Below, piece after piece: positions 35,082 to 48,393 of a stretch of DNA of 64,000 nt. The number at the start of each line of letters is the position of its first letter. Position 1 is the stretch's first letter. This DNA is from Hirudo medicinalis (lineage: Eukaryota; Annelida; Clitellata; Hirudinida; Hirudinidae). Under the pieces are notes generated by a model. That model searched no databases. It had not been told where the DNA came from and saw nothing but the letters and a program-made list of their open reading frames with translations. A program made the translations under genes and the position numbers. The stretch is from assembly GCA_011800805.1 (NCBI GenBank), contig MPNW01000350.1, positions 35,379 through 99,378 of the forward strand. The letters run 5' to 3'.

Positions 35082-36964
35082 TCAGTTCGGGTGCCTGCTC
35101 TGACAGTATGAGAACTTTGGGCTGGGAGATTTGAACAATTTGTTGATATCAATGTGAGGCTCAAGCTCCCATAAAGAACTCTTGCCAACTTTGCCACCTG
35201 AGAGCAGACTCTTCTCGTGTTTGAGGCTTTCCAGGAAGATGCTTGATGCATCAAACTTCTCTTGAGTGTTTGCAGGTGGACCCTCATCCTCTTCAAACAA
35301 TCTGTTCCAGAAGTTATTTGCTTTCTCTGCTTCAAGATCCTGAGAAATGAGAAGTTATTGAGATTGTTATCCAATGGAAGGGCACCTTGACTTACTGTTA
35401 TTGTGTATTCAGAGTGTGGTTCAGTATGAGCCTCTTTCATGATTTCATCCTCCTTGGTGAGAAAGTTTAAAAAGTCAATGCTCCTATTGACAATACAATG
35501 GGACTCATGAACAGAGGGTCTCCTGTCAATAGACATGAAATCATGAGGAACATGGCTGGTGTTCAAATCAACTGTGGATGAAATGAAATGGTTTGCATCT
35601 CTGAATGTTTCCATTGTTGTGAATGGATTGTAATTAACGTGTGCCATATTAAAGAACAATTCTTCTGCTGGGACTTCTTGTAAAGGCTGCTTCATTTCAT
35701 AAAATTCTGAAAGGGGCATTAAAATCACTTTTAAAGGAGACTAATTTGATTTTATTACTTTAAAGTTAGATTTCATGTTTCAGGGAACTTTACGACAGTT
35801 CTATGGAATAGGAAATAGGAAGTACAATGGATGTCGATCAAATTTTCACTTAAAACAAGCCTAGAAATGGTATTTTGAGTCAATAATTGTGACTGTTGTT
35901 GATCTGATGAACCTGGTTCAGGATCTGTCATAAGGCACTGAAGGACTGGAGAACTGGAGGATCTGTAAGGGAAATCGGCACCACGACGTGATCTTGCCTG
36001 CCCATTGCCTTCATGCCTATTACTAAACTGAGGCTCAGATGATTCAGCAACAGGAGTCAACTGTTCTGAGAAGGGAGTGTTGTATCTTTTGTCTCGACAG
36101 AATTTCTCATATGCCTGGCAGCTTTTCAGGGTTCAAAGCAGATGCACAGTTAATAATTCACCACCAATTACTTGTCAATTCACAGTTAATTAAATTCACC
36201 ATCCTAATTACCTTTCATAGAACATCTTCTGTACTCTTGCTTTCACAGGGTTTATGTAGTCTGGTTGTTAAACATGTTAGTTTCTTTGTGTAAATCAATC
36301 TTGAGCTCAATACTTTTTAGCAATATGATACATTATGATATCTTAAACCAACAAAAGGTTTGAAGCAGTCAAATAACAATTAATCGTTCATAGCACATTG
36401 TGCTGATAAATGTTTGTAGTATTGGTGAAATAATTCAAGTTATGTGGTTAAGCTCTGAAAATGGCTCAAATATAATAATATGTCAAAGTGTATTAAATAA
36501 ATATTCCATGAGGTAGATTCATCAAGTCACACCAATACTTGAGTAATACTTAACAATAATTAGTGCAACAGCATTTCAATGCAAATTTACTTGTCAATTC
36601 CAAGGATTTCACTGCATGTGAAATTTCAGTTGCTATCTTGTCCACATCAAGGTAGTGCTGCAGCAAGGAGATCAACCCACCATAAATATGGAAAATGGAA
36701 AATTTGTAAGACTTGATGACCCAAATCATAAGTTAACTAGTAAATTATTAACTAATCAAACAAATCATTAATTAAATAAATTATGAACCAATCAAATAAG
36801 TTAGAGCCAAACAAAATAAGGAGAAAATGTTGCAACCAAGGGTATATGTGATGTTGTCGAATCTTTAATTTCAACTTCATCAGAACTTGAAGAGTGCCTT
36901 CAAATTCATTTGTAAATTTTAAAAGTTTAGACATTACTTTTGAGGTTTTGTCAAATGTTTCCAT
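35082..36964 (-). CDS. Unrecognised six-exon gene (about 344 aa)
   Basis: Minus-strand exons 36964-36887, 36657-36591, 36260-36212, 36121-35850, 35706-35396 and 35339-35082 have splice signals and compatible phases throughout, giving 344 aa. The N-terminal third is helical (TLQHYLDVDKIATEISHAVK, NYINPVKARVQKMFYERSCQ). The middle is low-complexity Ser/Pro/Gln (RSSSSPVLQC, SSDQQQSQ). The C-terminal half is acidic with short conserved-looking motifs (EELFFNMAHVNYNPFTTMET, DLEAEKANNFWNRLFEEDEG, WELEPHIDINKLF) and ends SRHPN. No signal peptide, TM segment or catalytic motif. I do not recognise the family; a disordered scaffold, centrosome or DNA-repair adaptor is possible but unsupported. Upstream exons before 36964 cannot be excluded. 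The donor at 35849 is the weakest splice call. Confidence 0.55.
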
Positions 36965-38897
36965 GTTAACAACTGGTACAACCTTAATAAGTATGAAATT
37001 GAATAAATGTAAAGTCTTAAATTATCTATTACACATCTGAATTTTCTCTTAAGGAAAATAAAACCATGATAAAATAAAAAATGAATTTTTGCACAAAAAA
37101 AATTTAAACTTTTTTGAACGTTGCATTCATTGTAGGAGCACAATGTTAAAAACTCAGCTTTATGAAAATTTTGTATCTACAAAGAATACTATTTAATGAA
37201 ATGACAAACGATTAACAGCTTGAGAACTCTCGAAACTTTTTCACATTTGTGCGTAAGCATAATTATTACTATTGTCATTGACATTAATTTATTATCCCCA
37301 AAATATGACTTTCTAAAAAAAAACTTAAAGTAGAATTGGAAACCTCGAACAAGCACCAGAATCTCTTTGAAGGTAATTTGAGCAGATTGAATTCAACTTC
37401 TCTTTGGCTCCCTTCTTATTTCCTGCAAATTTCAATCATTCTTCACATTAAAATTATCGACATCGTGAAAGTGAAGATGATGCATAATATGAAAATTAAT
37501 TTTCAGAAAATACTTTAAACAAACACCCCAAAAACTTCATCAAGTCACACAGATTTATTGCAGTGTTTTCCATTAAATTATTTTCTAATTTTCTTATCAT
37601 TAAATCATTCACGTGGGACATTTCTTTTGAACAGTAACATTTATCTATTTATTTATAATGTGAAGTTGAAGTTTTGTCAAATTTCAATAAAATTTTTTAA
37701 TCAATTATTGCACTATTAAATCATTCAAGTCCAATAATGAAACAACATGACATTGATAATCAAGACCAGTAGTTATTCAACATTTAAATGTTATAAAGCA
37801 TAGATAGTAATTACCAAAGATAAATTTAATATTTTTCAGGACAAAAAAACTGTGGAGTTTATTAAAAATTATGTTGTTACAATTATTTTATTAATTACAA
37901 ATGTGTAACAACTTCTTTCAGCAGATCTACTTGTAGTCAGGTACAGAGGATGATATCAAGACATAATAATAACAATATTAATGTAACACAATAACTGTGT
38001 CAAAGCTCTTGGACATTAACAATTCATTCACAATGTATTAATTTGAAACTTATTTTTTGCAAGGTTTAACACCAAGTTTATCAATTTTTATTATTTTATT
38101 TTTCATTTGAAGGCTAAAAACTGGATTGCAATTTAAATTAATTTTCTAAAATGACTAGGTGTTGGATTATTTTTTATTGACATGTAAGCCAAAGTTTTTC
38201 CACTAAATTTGGACTTACTTGAAGAATGGGAAGCATCTGTTATTATCGCATGATTGAAAATACCAAGCCTGGACTAAATAAAAATTAATTAATACAAAAT
38301 CTAAATATGCATAAATGGGCAACATACTAACTGTTAACCTATTTCCAGTGATGCATGAATTGTGTGTATGCGCTGGAAATGCAAAATGCGACCTTCGTGA
38401 GGATTTAAGCTTTGAAGTCTAGAAATACATTTACAATTGACCAGGTAAGTTCGCTTATTCTAAACTAATTTTCCATTTCTTAACCATGTTTCTTGAATCC
38501 GAATGTTTTCTCTTTTTCCTTCCTCTGGCCCAGATATTTTCTTTATTGTGATCCATAACAAATAATTAGAAGCGCCACTAAAAACAGCAGCACCCAGCAG
38601 TTAACAAATTTGTATCTCTCGCCGTTGACATATGCCAAATGATCAACAGACAGATTGCAAAAAAATTTAATGTGAATGGACATTAAAATCTGAAAATGGT
38701 TACTTAAATTTTTATGAAATTATTATTACATATGGTAATAATTATATATACTCATTAATGGTGATGATCAATCATTAATTCTTAATCTGATCCGATTATA
38801 CCGTGATAAAACAACAATAAATCTAAATTTATTTCAATACAAAAATTAAATTCAACTGAATAATAAAATTTATTCAAGTCTTAAAATCTTATCCAAT
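36965..38897. other. Intergenic, no gene seen
   Basis: AT-rich; minus-strand frame 36934-37143 is upstream of the unrecognised gene but shows no domain. No supported exon or RNA gene was found. Confidence 0.4.
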
Positions 38898-39050
38898 AGG
38901 CAGGGCTGTCGAAAGGAGGGTAAGGGGGCCCGCCCGGCAATATTTTGGGGCTCGCTGGAGTTTTATAACCTTTTTTATTGCTTTTCCACTAAATTGACAT
39001 GACATAAGGGCAGAAATTTCAAAATCCGAGTTCTGAGCTAACGAAGAGGA
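38898..39050 (+). repeat. Dispersed repeat family B, copy 2
   Basis: Diverged copy of 4968-5112: GGGGGCCCGCCCGG, ATTTTGGGG, GGAGTTTT, CATTGACAT-type and GGGCAGAAATTT blocks occur in the same order and spacing. Non-coding. Confidence 0.45.
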
Positions 39051-39594
39051 AAAGTCTGAGAGTTTTCAAATTGTTCATGCAGACAATCCGAGTGCATAAA
39101 TAGGGATGTACAATCTCCACAAAGGCAAATGAAAAGATTTAGGTGAAATCTTAGAATGGAAATTTATAACGAAATGTGGTTAAGAAATGATTTTGTGCAT
39201 GTTCTTCAGCTTTCCAAATACATTTTTTTAAATTGAAAACGGGGTGTCGTCGGTTCGAATGTTGATATTTATTAATGAGATGGGCTGTTATTATCTGTCG
39301 GTTTTTATTATTGCTCAATTTCATAACATGCGATTTCAAAAGACAATCCCAACTTTTCAAATCAATTAATAACAATTGCAAGAACAACTTGATATTTAGA
39401 TTGTTCAACTATGTAGAGAAAGAAGCCCTGCTGACAAAATATTAAGAAGTAATGAATAGCGGCAGGAGTCAAAAAATTATGCTTCAAGTTAAATGCTGAA
39501 GTTCATTCAGTTGATCGTTATTCGAGGTGTTTCAATAATTCGGAGGGTTGGTTTTACCAATTTAAAGGTTTATCAAGTTTCCTGTTATTTCTCA

Positions 39595-41627
39595 ATGTAT
39601 CCTGTAAAACCTGCCAATAGTTGGAGGAGGAGCGGTCTAGTTATTGGATGCATCGTGGCTATCTCAATTCCTCTGCTTATTTTCATCATTCCTTCAAGTT
39701 TGTTTCATTTTAATGATTTTTAAATATCATTATTTTGGTGTTTCAAGTTCCAATTATTTAAAATATATATTCATTTTTGCCAATTTGGCTACTATTGAAA
39801 TTTATCGAAGCAAACAATAGTTTATTTAATAAACAACTGACTAAAATTGTCAACTTGAAACAAGCAAACAACCTAAGTCTTTGTACAACAAAAGCATCTC
39901 TAGACAACTTCACCACGACAAGCTACTCGCTGCAACTTCTCACCAACTTCCGAGTGCCCCAGAACCAGTCAACTTAGTTTTAGAACAATTAACAAAACTA
40001 TTTCAACTGTTACTTTGATTCAAACACATCAAGCAATAACGTCACTGCTTGCGTCATGTATTAAATTGTCCCTGCTAACCGCCATATTCATAGTTCCATT
40101 GCTTTTTACCTTATTATTTTAAAATTTAATTTACTTTACTTTTCTTTATTCAGCGTTTCTTTTTTTTTTTAATTTGTTGCCTGCATTTTTGCTCAGAACA
40201 TGAACACATTTTTAAAGTAATTTAATTCCAGTTCATTCACGGCGGTTCTGTTAACAGCATTGACTTTGATTTTGAGTTAAATTGTCTTCTTTGTAAATCT
40301 GTCTTGAGTTCCTCCGAACATCGCTCTTTATTTTTGTTTTTGGCAATTACAAGAATCTCAAGGGTTGTTATCGATGTTATCGATGTATGTTATCGAAACA
40401 GCGTGCGACTTCTTTTATGGACCTTCCCAATATTTTACAAAATGTGACGTAAAATTCTCGTAAGCATCCCCAGGTGCATGACGTCATTTGACACCTGCAA
40501 AATTTTTGTATTAAAAATGAATTTTTCTGAAGCTCTTAAAGAGGGGGATTACAGGGGATTCATCTCTTAATTCTGCAAAAGAATGCTTCGTGTGCTTTTT
40601 GTGTTGCAAACTCTCACCAATAAATGCAATGGCTTAAGAAATGAAATTCTTAAATCATTAAGGATTAAGTATTATGATGTTGTATAAAACTTGACATAAA
40701 TGAACATTCGATATTTCACAGGATATGATATTCACTATATAATAAATATAATCGAGTAATTCTGTATTTATACTTATCGAATTTTCATCAGGTTATTGGA
40801 CATCGTTTTTCAATTCTTTATTCATTCAAACAGTTCAACAATCTTCAAACAACTCAAATTCCATAACGCCGTGCAGTTTGAAAGACATCGTTGGAGCCTC
40901 AATGGTTAGTCTGATCCCGACCCCTTCCCCACCTCCAAAATCTCCACCATACTTCATGAATTCTGAAGCGAGCGGCGCCTTCATCAACCTTATAACTCCC
41001 CAAGGCAATCCCGTTGAAATTCAGCAAGTGATTCTGAGTCTGACTAATGTTTCCAGTATCATATTCTCCATTAATTTTGCGACCGAAGGCCCATATTCTG
41101 TTAATAATGGAGTGGAGGTTGGATATTTATTTTTAATAAATTAATTTCTATGTTACAAATCTATAAATAAATCTATTTAATTAATAAATTATTTTAAAGT
41201 TTTATCTAAAGATATTATAACAAAAGAACTATTTATAAAGAGAAATAGTTCAAGTAACCGAATTATTTATGCCTCGTTAATGTTTGGTTGTTTTAACAAT
41301 TTGAAATTAAATAACATCAAATTACGTTTATCGGATTTGATTTTAGCATTTTTCATCGATAGAGACCTTGTTGAAAACCTAAATGAATTTAACTAAAAAT
41401 GAAATGTTTATAGCAGCTCCGATATTTTATGTAAATATTAATAACATATTAACTAACCTCACGTTTGTATCATTCAGGATGCGTGTACCAATGCAATTGT
41501 TACATCATTTCAGAAAAACTATCTGGCCAAACCCATCACAACATCGGAGATAGATGTACAGTTGACCCCAATTCAATTTTTAGGCGATATAATGGTCTCC
41601 CAATTTGTTGTAACTACTTGCATTTAA
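39595..41627 (+). CDS. Orphan type II membrane protein (178 aa)
   Basis: Three exons (39595-39697, 40834-41117, 41478-41627) with matching phases. A short basic N-terminus (MYPVKPANSWRRSG) precedes one hydrophobic segment (LVIGCIVAISIPLLIFIIP), so the positive-inside rule puts the rest outside the cell or in the lumen. The ectodomain has a Ser/Asn linker, one Cys (TPCSLKD), a proline stretch (PTPSPPPKSPP), a beta-looking part (NPVEIQQVILSLTNVSSIIF) and two more Cys in the last exon (DACTN, TTCI at the end). Possible N-glycosylation sites are NNS and NVS. The exons are visibly less AT-rich than their introns, which supports real coding. I know no family with this layout. The intron 39698-40833 shows no other gene. 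Confidence 0.55.
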
Positions 41628-42316
41628 GGGTTTAATGTTAATTGAATATTAAGCAGAAACTAAATTTCTTTATATGATCTCATTATTATTTCCTTAAATA
41701 AAGTACTGCTTTCTTCATATTATTCAGGAATGGTCGTAGTGACGTCACTTACTAACAATAAGACGGGTGAACGTCATATATCAAAGATCTCTCATTTTTC
41801 CCATTGCTTCGCACGACGTAGTAAAGTGGTTATATAATATATTTCATATGCTTGCTAATTTATTTATATTTTTTTTTTCTTTATTCTTGTATAGAAACAA
41901 TTTATCTAGACAAAATAATCCTTTATTCTAGTCATTCGTATATACTACTTAGGTATAGTGAGAACGGATACCAATGAGGACACACCATAATTTCGTGATA
42001 AATCGCTAAATATAATTTTGATTGTAATTTTTAAGAAATTTTACCAAGTTCTTTAACCATATATTTGTGACCATCCCAGAAATTTCCGTTAAAATATTTT
42101 CAAGTATTAATTTAAGTTTAAAAAAGTGATTTCGAGGCGTGCAACAACCATGAATTTATTTATTTATTTATTTGACTAGCGTCCGTTGCGTGATTTTGAG
42201 AAAATAACCACAAAACTTTCAAAAGGACTTTCAAAAACATTTAAAAATTACTAAAACCCCTGCAAAACATGAACAAAATTTACAAATAAGAAATAATGTT
42301 CCCTTTATTCTCAATA
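41628..42316. other. Intergenic; TTTA-repeat LINE-tail-like stretch
   Basis: 42152-42172 is a TTTATTTATTTA run of the sort seen at LINE ends, just before the RT fragment. Nothing else supported. Confidence 0.4.
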
Positions 42317-42965
42317 ATATCGCTGGTCATATGTCGCTGCTTGTTCTACTCGACTTAACTGCAGCTTTTGACACTGTCGATCACGACATTCTTCTAGGAT
42401 GACTAGAAACGTCGTTTGGCTTCATGGGTTGTGCCCTTGCATGGTTTCAGTCGTACCTAGCCCATCGTTCCTTCGCTGTCGGTTGTGGTGAACTATCATC
42501 TATCCCCAAGGCTCAGTTCTGGGCCCACTCCTTTTCACGATGCCCACGGCTGAACTTGAGAGCGTCATTCGGGCACATGGACGCCAATGCCACACGTATA
42601 CTGATGTTACGCAGGTCTACGGTCACTGCCAGCCAGACCAAACTGAATGCCTTTCTGTCAGGATTTCGAACTATGTGGACGCCATCAGTGACTGGATGTT
42701 CAACAGTCGTCTCAATTCAACGTCAGCAAAACTAAGGTGATGTGATGTTCCTCCGGTCGACGTGCTCCTGAACTCTCTTCCAAATCAGTCGTCATCTGCT
42801 CCGACCTGATCCAGCCAGTACAATCTGTCTGCAACCTTGAGATCTGGCTAGACTCAGACTGTTCCATGACCACTCACATCAACTAAACAACTCGTTCCTG
42901 CTATGCATCTCTTAGGGAAATTCGTAGCATCGCTGTTCCACTCTCATTTAATGTGCTGTAACTTC
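42317..42965 (+). pseudogene. Reverse transcriptase fragment of a CR1/L2-like LINE
   Basis: Translation gives the RT palm motif LLVLLDLTAAFDTVDHDILL, then WFQSYLAHRSFAVGCGE, GPLLF-type sequence, a degraded YADD region (QCHTYTDVTQVYGHC), SDWMFNSRLN with LNVSKTK-like sequence, and SCYASLREIRSIAVPLS. These are the RT domain blocks of CR1/L2-type LINEs in correct order. A stop (after DHDILLG) and several frame changes make it dead; endonuclease and 3' end are absent. Confidence 0.85.
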
Positions 42966-43490
42966 TCATTACATCTTTAGAAGATAGACATTAATTAAAA
43001 TTTTAACATTAATTAAAAGTTTGAAAACGTAGCCTAATTATCTGTAAGGCTTAAAGAATCTGGATATTCAGAATCTATTTATAACTCTTCATGTAGGTAG
43101 CCAATAGAATACATTGATTTTCGTAGTCAATAAGTTTATATAATTTAAGAATGCACAGAAAATAATATATTAAAAATATTTAAACATTTAAATTTGCAAT
43201 TTGTAAAACTTTATTTTGAATGCTTAAGCAAAGCGATATTTATTACCCTAAATAGATCAGATATTCAAAGTCTATATATTATATAAACTTTCAATAATGG
43301 CTTTTGTTAATTACGTTTATAACGTTTTTGAAATAAAAATATTTTGTAAAATTTTAATTCATTGCATACATAATTTATTATTATAATATGGGGGCATGGT
43401 TTATCGTTGTTTACCATGGAATGTCCATATTGATATTAAGGTACGATTACCCTAGTGATTTACTTAGCGGTCTCTTGGATAATAATAACT
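42966..43490. other. Intergenic, upstream of TRIP4
   Basis: Very AT-rich, no repeat or exon identified. The last 100 bases are the likely TRIP4 5' untranslated region and promoter. Confidence 0.4.
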
Positions 43491-46400
43491 ATGCTAAAAG
43501 GCAAGGATAAAACTAAAGCCATCAAGTGGATTTGTAACGAATTGTCAAGACTTTTAAGGTGTGAGATCGGAGAAGATGTTGCCAGGTTAATAGCTTTGAA
43601 TTACTCTAAATCAAAATGACTTGGGATGCTTTCTAAATGATATAAATTAAGATTATATGTATGATTACATTAAGATAAAATTTAGAAGCAAATAAATGAC
43701 ATTATAAATATCGTTGCATTTTATCAACTCCAGTCAATTGCTGGTGATGGAATCCAAATCTGCCCTGGAAAATCACGTCAAAACTCTAATCGACTTTTCC
43801 TCTCCGAGGGCAGAACCATTTTTGAGCCGGATCCTGGAACTCTGGGAAGAGAACCACAACGATGACAAGGTAGATTCTTTATTTCATTATCAGTGCGGAT
43901 AGTTAAAATCATTATTAACAAAAAAACATAATTATAACTGAACATTCAGTGTGTAAACATGCATAAATATAGCTTGTTCCAAAGGGATGATTGTAACTAT
44001 AGTCTCATTTACCACAACCACTTTTGTTAAGATATGTATTTATGGAATAGTTATTTGATTGAATATTTCATTTTAATTTAAGAAAAATCCACTTCCATCA
44101 ATGCAGAAAAACAAAATTGTTGCCTCACATCATGGAAAGATGGATGCACACGTTCAGAATTCGCCATCAAAGAGTGGTAAGAAGACAAACTTTGTGCCAT
44201 TGTTTGGAACGGATGGAAAGGACAGAACTGCTGCAAAACTGCCTGGTGAACCAATAGTTGTTGGTTGAGCTTTTCATGTAGATCATGTTGTTGTCACATC
44301 ACAGATTTGTGATGAGATGTGGCTTTGTGAAGATGGTCTTATAAAAAGATTTTTGAGTTTGATTTCTTTATAGGAAATTTTTAAACCATTATTTTGTCCA
44401 TCACAAGCTCAACTATGCATTTAATTAACTGTATTGTTATGATGGTCATTATGACTACCAACATAAATCCTGTTAAAATCAACATTTCCGTCAGTGCAGC
44501 TGCCTTCATCACACCTATCAACATCATCATCACTGACTCTAAAATTCTGAAAAATGATGTCATGACTAATGTCATTGCAGGGAGACACGCGTGCGAGTGC
44601 CAAGCGTCGAAACACGATTTGGTGAATAATTGCCTTGAGTGTGGTCGGATTGTATGTGAACAGGAGGGATCAGGACCCTGCTTCTTCTGTGGCAACCTGG
44701 TTGGTCATCATCATCGTCATCATCGTTGTTATTGTTGTCATTAGTAGTTGTTATTAACTCCATTGCTTTTATTATTGATGGTAATTTCAATAAGGTAGTT
44801 TCTGTTGCACAAACATGTTTAATATAATAACACTGACATAATAATAATTGTTATTATTAGTAGTATTAATTATTATTATTATTATTACATATTGGCATTA
44901 AGATGTTATTTCTACACTGCACTAACATCATCATCATCCTGATTCCAGGTCTGCAGCAGCCGAGAAGAGCAGATACTCTCATCAAACTCCAAGAAAGGTC
45001 AGAGGTTGAGGGATCAACTGATGTCGCGACCTCAGTTCACCTCCGGGCATCGGCAGGATTCGAACTCGGTAGTAGAGGAAGAGAACCTGAAGAGAGCCAT
45101 CGAACACAAAGAGAAACTCCTTGAGTTTGACAAGAACAGGTTGATATTATTATTTTTATAATAATTTCTAATAATTATTATTGATTATATTCAACATCAT
45201 TATTATATTCTTCAATTCAACTATTTAGGTTATATATCTATTTTGGTGTCATTCTAAAATGAAATGTGAATGTTATTATGGCTATTGAAATGGTTACACA
45301 TCAATGCTGAGTTTCATATTTATTTCTTTAGATATGATTTCATCATTGCTGGCATTATTATTATTTTCCGGAAATTACTAATAATAAATTTAATAACATT
45401 ATTAAATTTAATTATTCACATAAATTATGATTGTAAATACATCTTCAGCATCAAGAGAACTCGAGTCATCGACGATGAGAACGATTACTTCACTACCACC
45501 GGCAACAAGTGGCTCAACGAAGAAGAAAAGAAACTGCTCCAGAAAAAGGGTGACGAACAGAGGGCTCAGAGGTTTGCCTCCCGGCTCGGACCCTGCAAGG
45601 TGACCTTTGACTTTGCCAACAAGAGGATTTTCGAGGTCGAACCAGAGAATTACGACGCTACAGAGGACTCTGCCGTCATGGCTGCCAACTTTGGAACAGG
45701 GGGAAGGAATGAAAAGAATATTGATGAAGAGGTGCCCAGGACTGGATTTGAATCCTTGGACCTGAAGGCAGAGGTGGGTTTGCTTAATATGGTCCTTGAT
45801 GTTGAGTGACTGTTATCTTTGACAGTTATTGGTGACAGACATTGTTGTGTTTCACTGATGGTGTGATTAGCATTAACAATTTCATCATCATCACAATGTC
45901 ATATAATTTATTTCCTCATCAATACATCTGTGATAGGTGGCACATTTCATTTTTAACATTCAGTTCATCCTGGAAGTCAACCGACCGCTATCTGAAGCCA
46001 ACGGAAGAATCTCAACAGAACCTCACCACCTAAAGGTTGTACAAGACGGTGACCTTCAGATGTCCTTGGACCAGGGGAAGGCTCTCAGCATGCACCAACC
46101 TTGGGCTTCATTGCTAGTGGCTGGAATTAAAAAGTGAGACAGCAACAACAACCTATTACAGTGGTGGTTGTGATGATAATGATGTTACATTTATTGTATT
46201 CATGATTAAAGTGAACCCTGAAGGTCAAGGGTCTGTTAATTATGCACATATAAACTTGGGTTCAACATGACTTTGATCTAAAACATATTTCCACCCCTCA
46301 AGGCACGAGGGTAGGACATGGTACACCAATCACCGTGGACCCCTCTGGATTGCCTCGACCAGCAAGATTCCTGACCCCACAGAAGTTGAGAATGTGGAGG

Positions 46401-47627
46401 CCATGTATAGGGCCCTCTACCCTGGTGTGTGAATTTTTAAACAAATAAGGCTAAATAATAACAGTATTTTTATTTATTAATTAATGTATTTAAATGAAAA
46501 TAGTTTTATCTTCCATGATTCTTAATTTGTGGATTGTATTTGTTATATTTTATCAAAACATTCACATGTTTTGATCATTGTGGTCAACTTTCTACATTCT
46601 TGAAATATTCACTTTGTTAATAATCATAAAATTCCTTATTTTACAAAACCATTTCAGGAAAGAAAATAAAGTTTCCTGACACCTACCAACGGGGAGTCAT
46701 CCTTGGCAGGGTGGTGGTGTCTGACTGTCTGCCACAAGAGGAGTACAGGGTCAAGGTAAATCTTCTATTATGAACTTGTTAATATTCATTTGTGTGGCAG
46801 TTGGACTAAAGCTGATCTAAATTTAGCATTTGAGAAGCTAGTCAGATTTCTATTATGCAAAGTAATTGTTTTAAAGTGCAGTCAATGTAGTCATTAGAAT
46901 ATTTGATTAATTGGTTGATTAAATAACAGTTAATATTAAAATGATTAACATAGTGTATTAATATTCACTCATGAATATATATTGGTCCAGTCTGACAGTA
47001 CTAATCATTATTTCTTCGTCAGTTCCCGAATGGTGAATCCGACTCTCCCTATGTCTTCATCTGCGACAATCCACTCGAAATGAAGATCAACCTTCCAATC
47101 AGAGGACAGCATAAAATCTGTGAGGATCATTTTCTCTTTTAAGCACTGCACTACGATTTCCCAAAATTGCTGCTCGAGGGTTGTTAACTCATTAGGAGCC
47201 ATGTTGAGGATGTTCTCATTTGTTTCATGAGGCCAGGAATTCCACAAAATATGGTGACTGTTGACGTTTATGCACAGTCCCTCAAAACGTCAAAGTGCTT
47301 GTTAATTCCAGCCATTTTTAGATTTTTAGCAAAAAAAAAATAATATAACAATGTTCATCAATAATTGGATAATTCATGTCCACAAATTTCACATCACATT
47401 CGTGGTCTCAAAGTTGCATTGAACATTCACCACTCTAATCAAACTCTGCATCGTTATCATTGCCACTGTTGCTTTCAACATTCTCTCATATGATATCTGT
47501 TATCTATTTTGGTAACCATCAAGCATTATCAGTTCCTTTTATTTTGATTGTGTTTCATTCCACAGATAACCTCGACACTCATATCCATGCAGGAGCAAAG
47601 AAGATGTTGGATTGGAAAGAGTCATAA
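43491..47627 (+). CDS. TRIP4: Activating signal cointegrator 1 (ASC-1)
   Basis: Eleven exons: 43491-43585, 43734-43869, 44083-44245, 44581-44699, 44949-45139, 45449-45773, 45964-46133, 46303-46424, 46658-46755, 47023-47119 and 47566-47627. They join in phase to 525 aa (human 581). The N-terminal helical region (AIKWICNELSRLLRCEIGED) matches the human WC-QQL segment. The zinc-binding domain has C-x-C, C-x2-C, C and C-x2-C cysteines (HACECQ, NNCLECGRIVCEQEGSGPCF, FCG). A conserved linker (EHKEKLLEFDKNRIKRTRVI) precedes the ASCH domain (ALSMHQPWASLLVAGIKKHE, GRTWYTNHRGPLWIAS, SPYVFICDNP) and the end HAGAKKMLDW. TRIP4 is the scaffold of the ASC-1 complex (with ASCC1-3), acting in transcription co-activation and rescue of collided ribosomes; ASCH binds nucleic acid. 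The introns are ordinary. Confidence 0.95.
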
Positions 47628-47934
47628 ACAAATAGAAAAAAAAACATGTGTATGTAAAAATAGAGATTGGTCCAACCTTGACTTGTGGCATGGAACAAAT
47701 CTTGCATTTTTGTGAATAAATTAACTTTCTTTTGCCTGTATTTGGCGAAATTGCCTGTTAATACCCAATGGGCCACAATTACGATAACCAACTTGTGGAG
47801 CTGAAAAATATTCAGAGGAATTTATGTGAAACCTATTTTATCATTGCTATAATTTATTTGTTTATTGATTCTTGTCCTAAACTAGATTGGGCAGGCCTAT
47901 TGTAAGGATCCATTTGAAGTAATCAATGGATGGA

Positions 47935-48050
47935 TTGGTAGCTAAGATGCCTGCTGGTCATCAAGCCACAGGAATAGAACTCTACTGTGTATCTTTTGTT
48001 GTTGTGGGTTCAATCTGTTATTCTAATCAAATAAAATACTTGATCTCTTT
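47935..48050 (+). repeat. tRNA-derived SINE candidate
   Basis: Contains an A-box-like TAGCTAAGATGCCTG (47940-47954) and, about 60 bases on, a B-box-like GTGGGTTCAATCTG (48005-48018), the internal RNA polymerase III promoter spacing of tRNA-derived SINEs, followed by AT-rich sequence. No cloverleaf, so not a tRNA gene. Flanks 47628-47934 and 48051-48393 show nothing else. Confidence 0.5.
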
Positions 48051-48393
48051 TGAGGTATTGTTAAGGCATCCATTAGCGTAATTGAGATGCTATGGCAAGG
48101 TCCTTGAAATTTTTTAAAAATCTCTACATCGACCGTAAGAATTTGAGCAAGCTTGATATTTGAATACTCATACTCATTTCCCAGTTTTTGAAATTACATT
48201 AAAAAAAGTAAAACAAAGTGCCAAGTTACCATCATAAGTGATAATATATTTATTAATTGAAATACAATTTGAATTCGATCAAGTAAGCAAAACTATTATC
48301 ATTTAAAATAACATCAAATGTAATACCAACATATCCTCAGCCTGGGGACTCATCTCATTTCAAATCTTTTACTGCTGAGTTCCTTGTTCTCAA

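Noticed and set aside
44394..44744. 116-codon plus-strand frame as a separate gene
   Set aside because: It is TRIP4 exon 4 with intron read-through on both sides.
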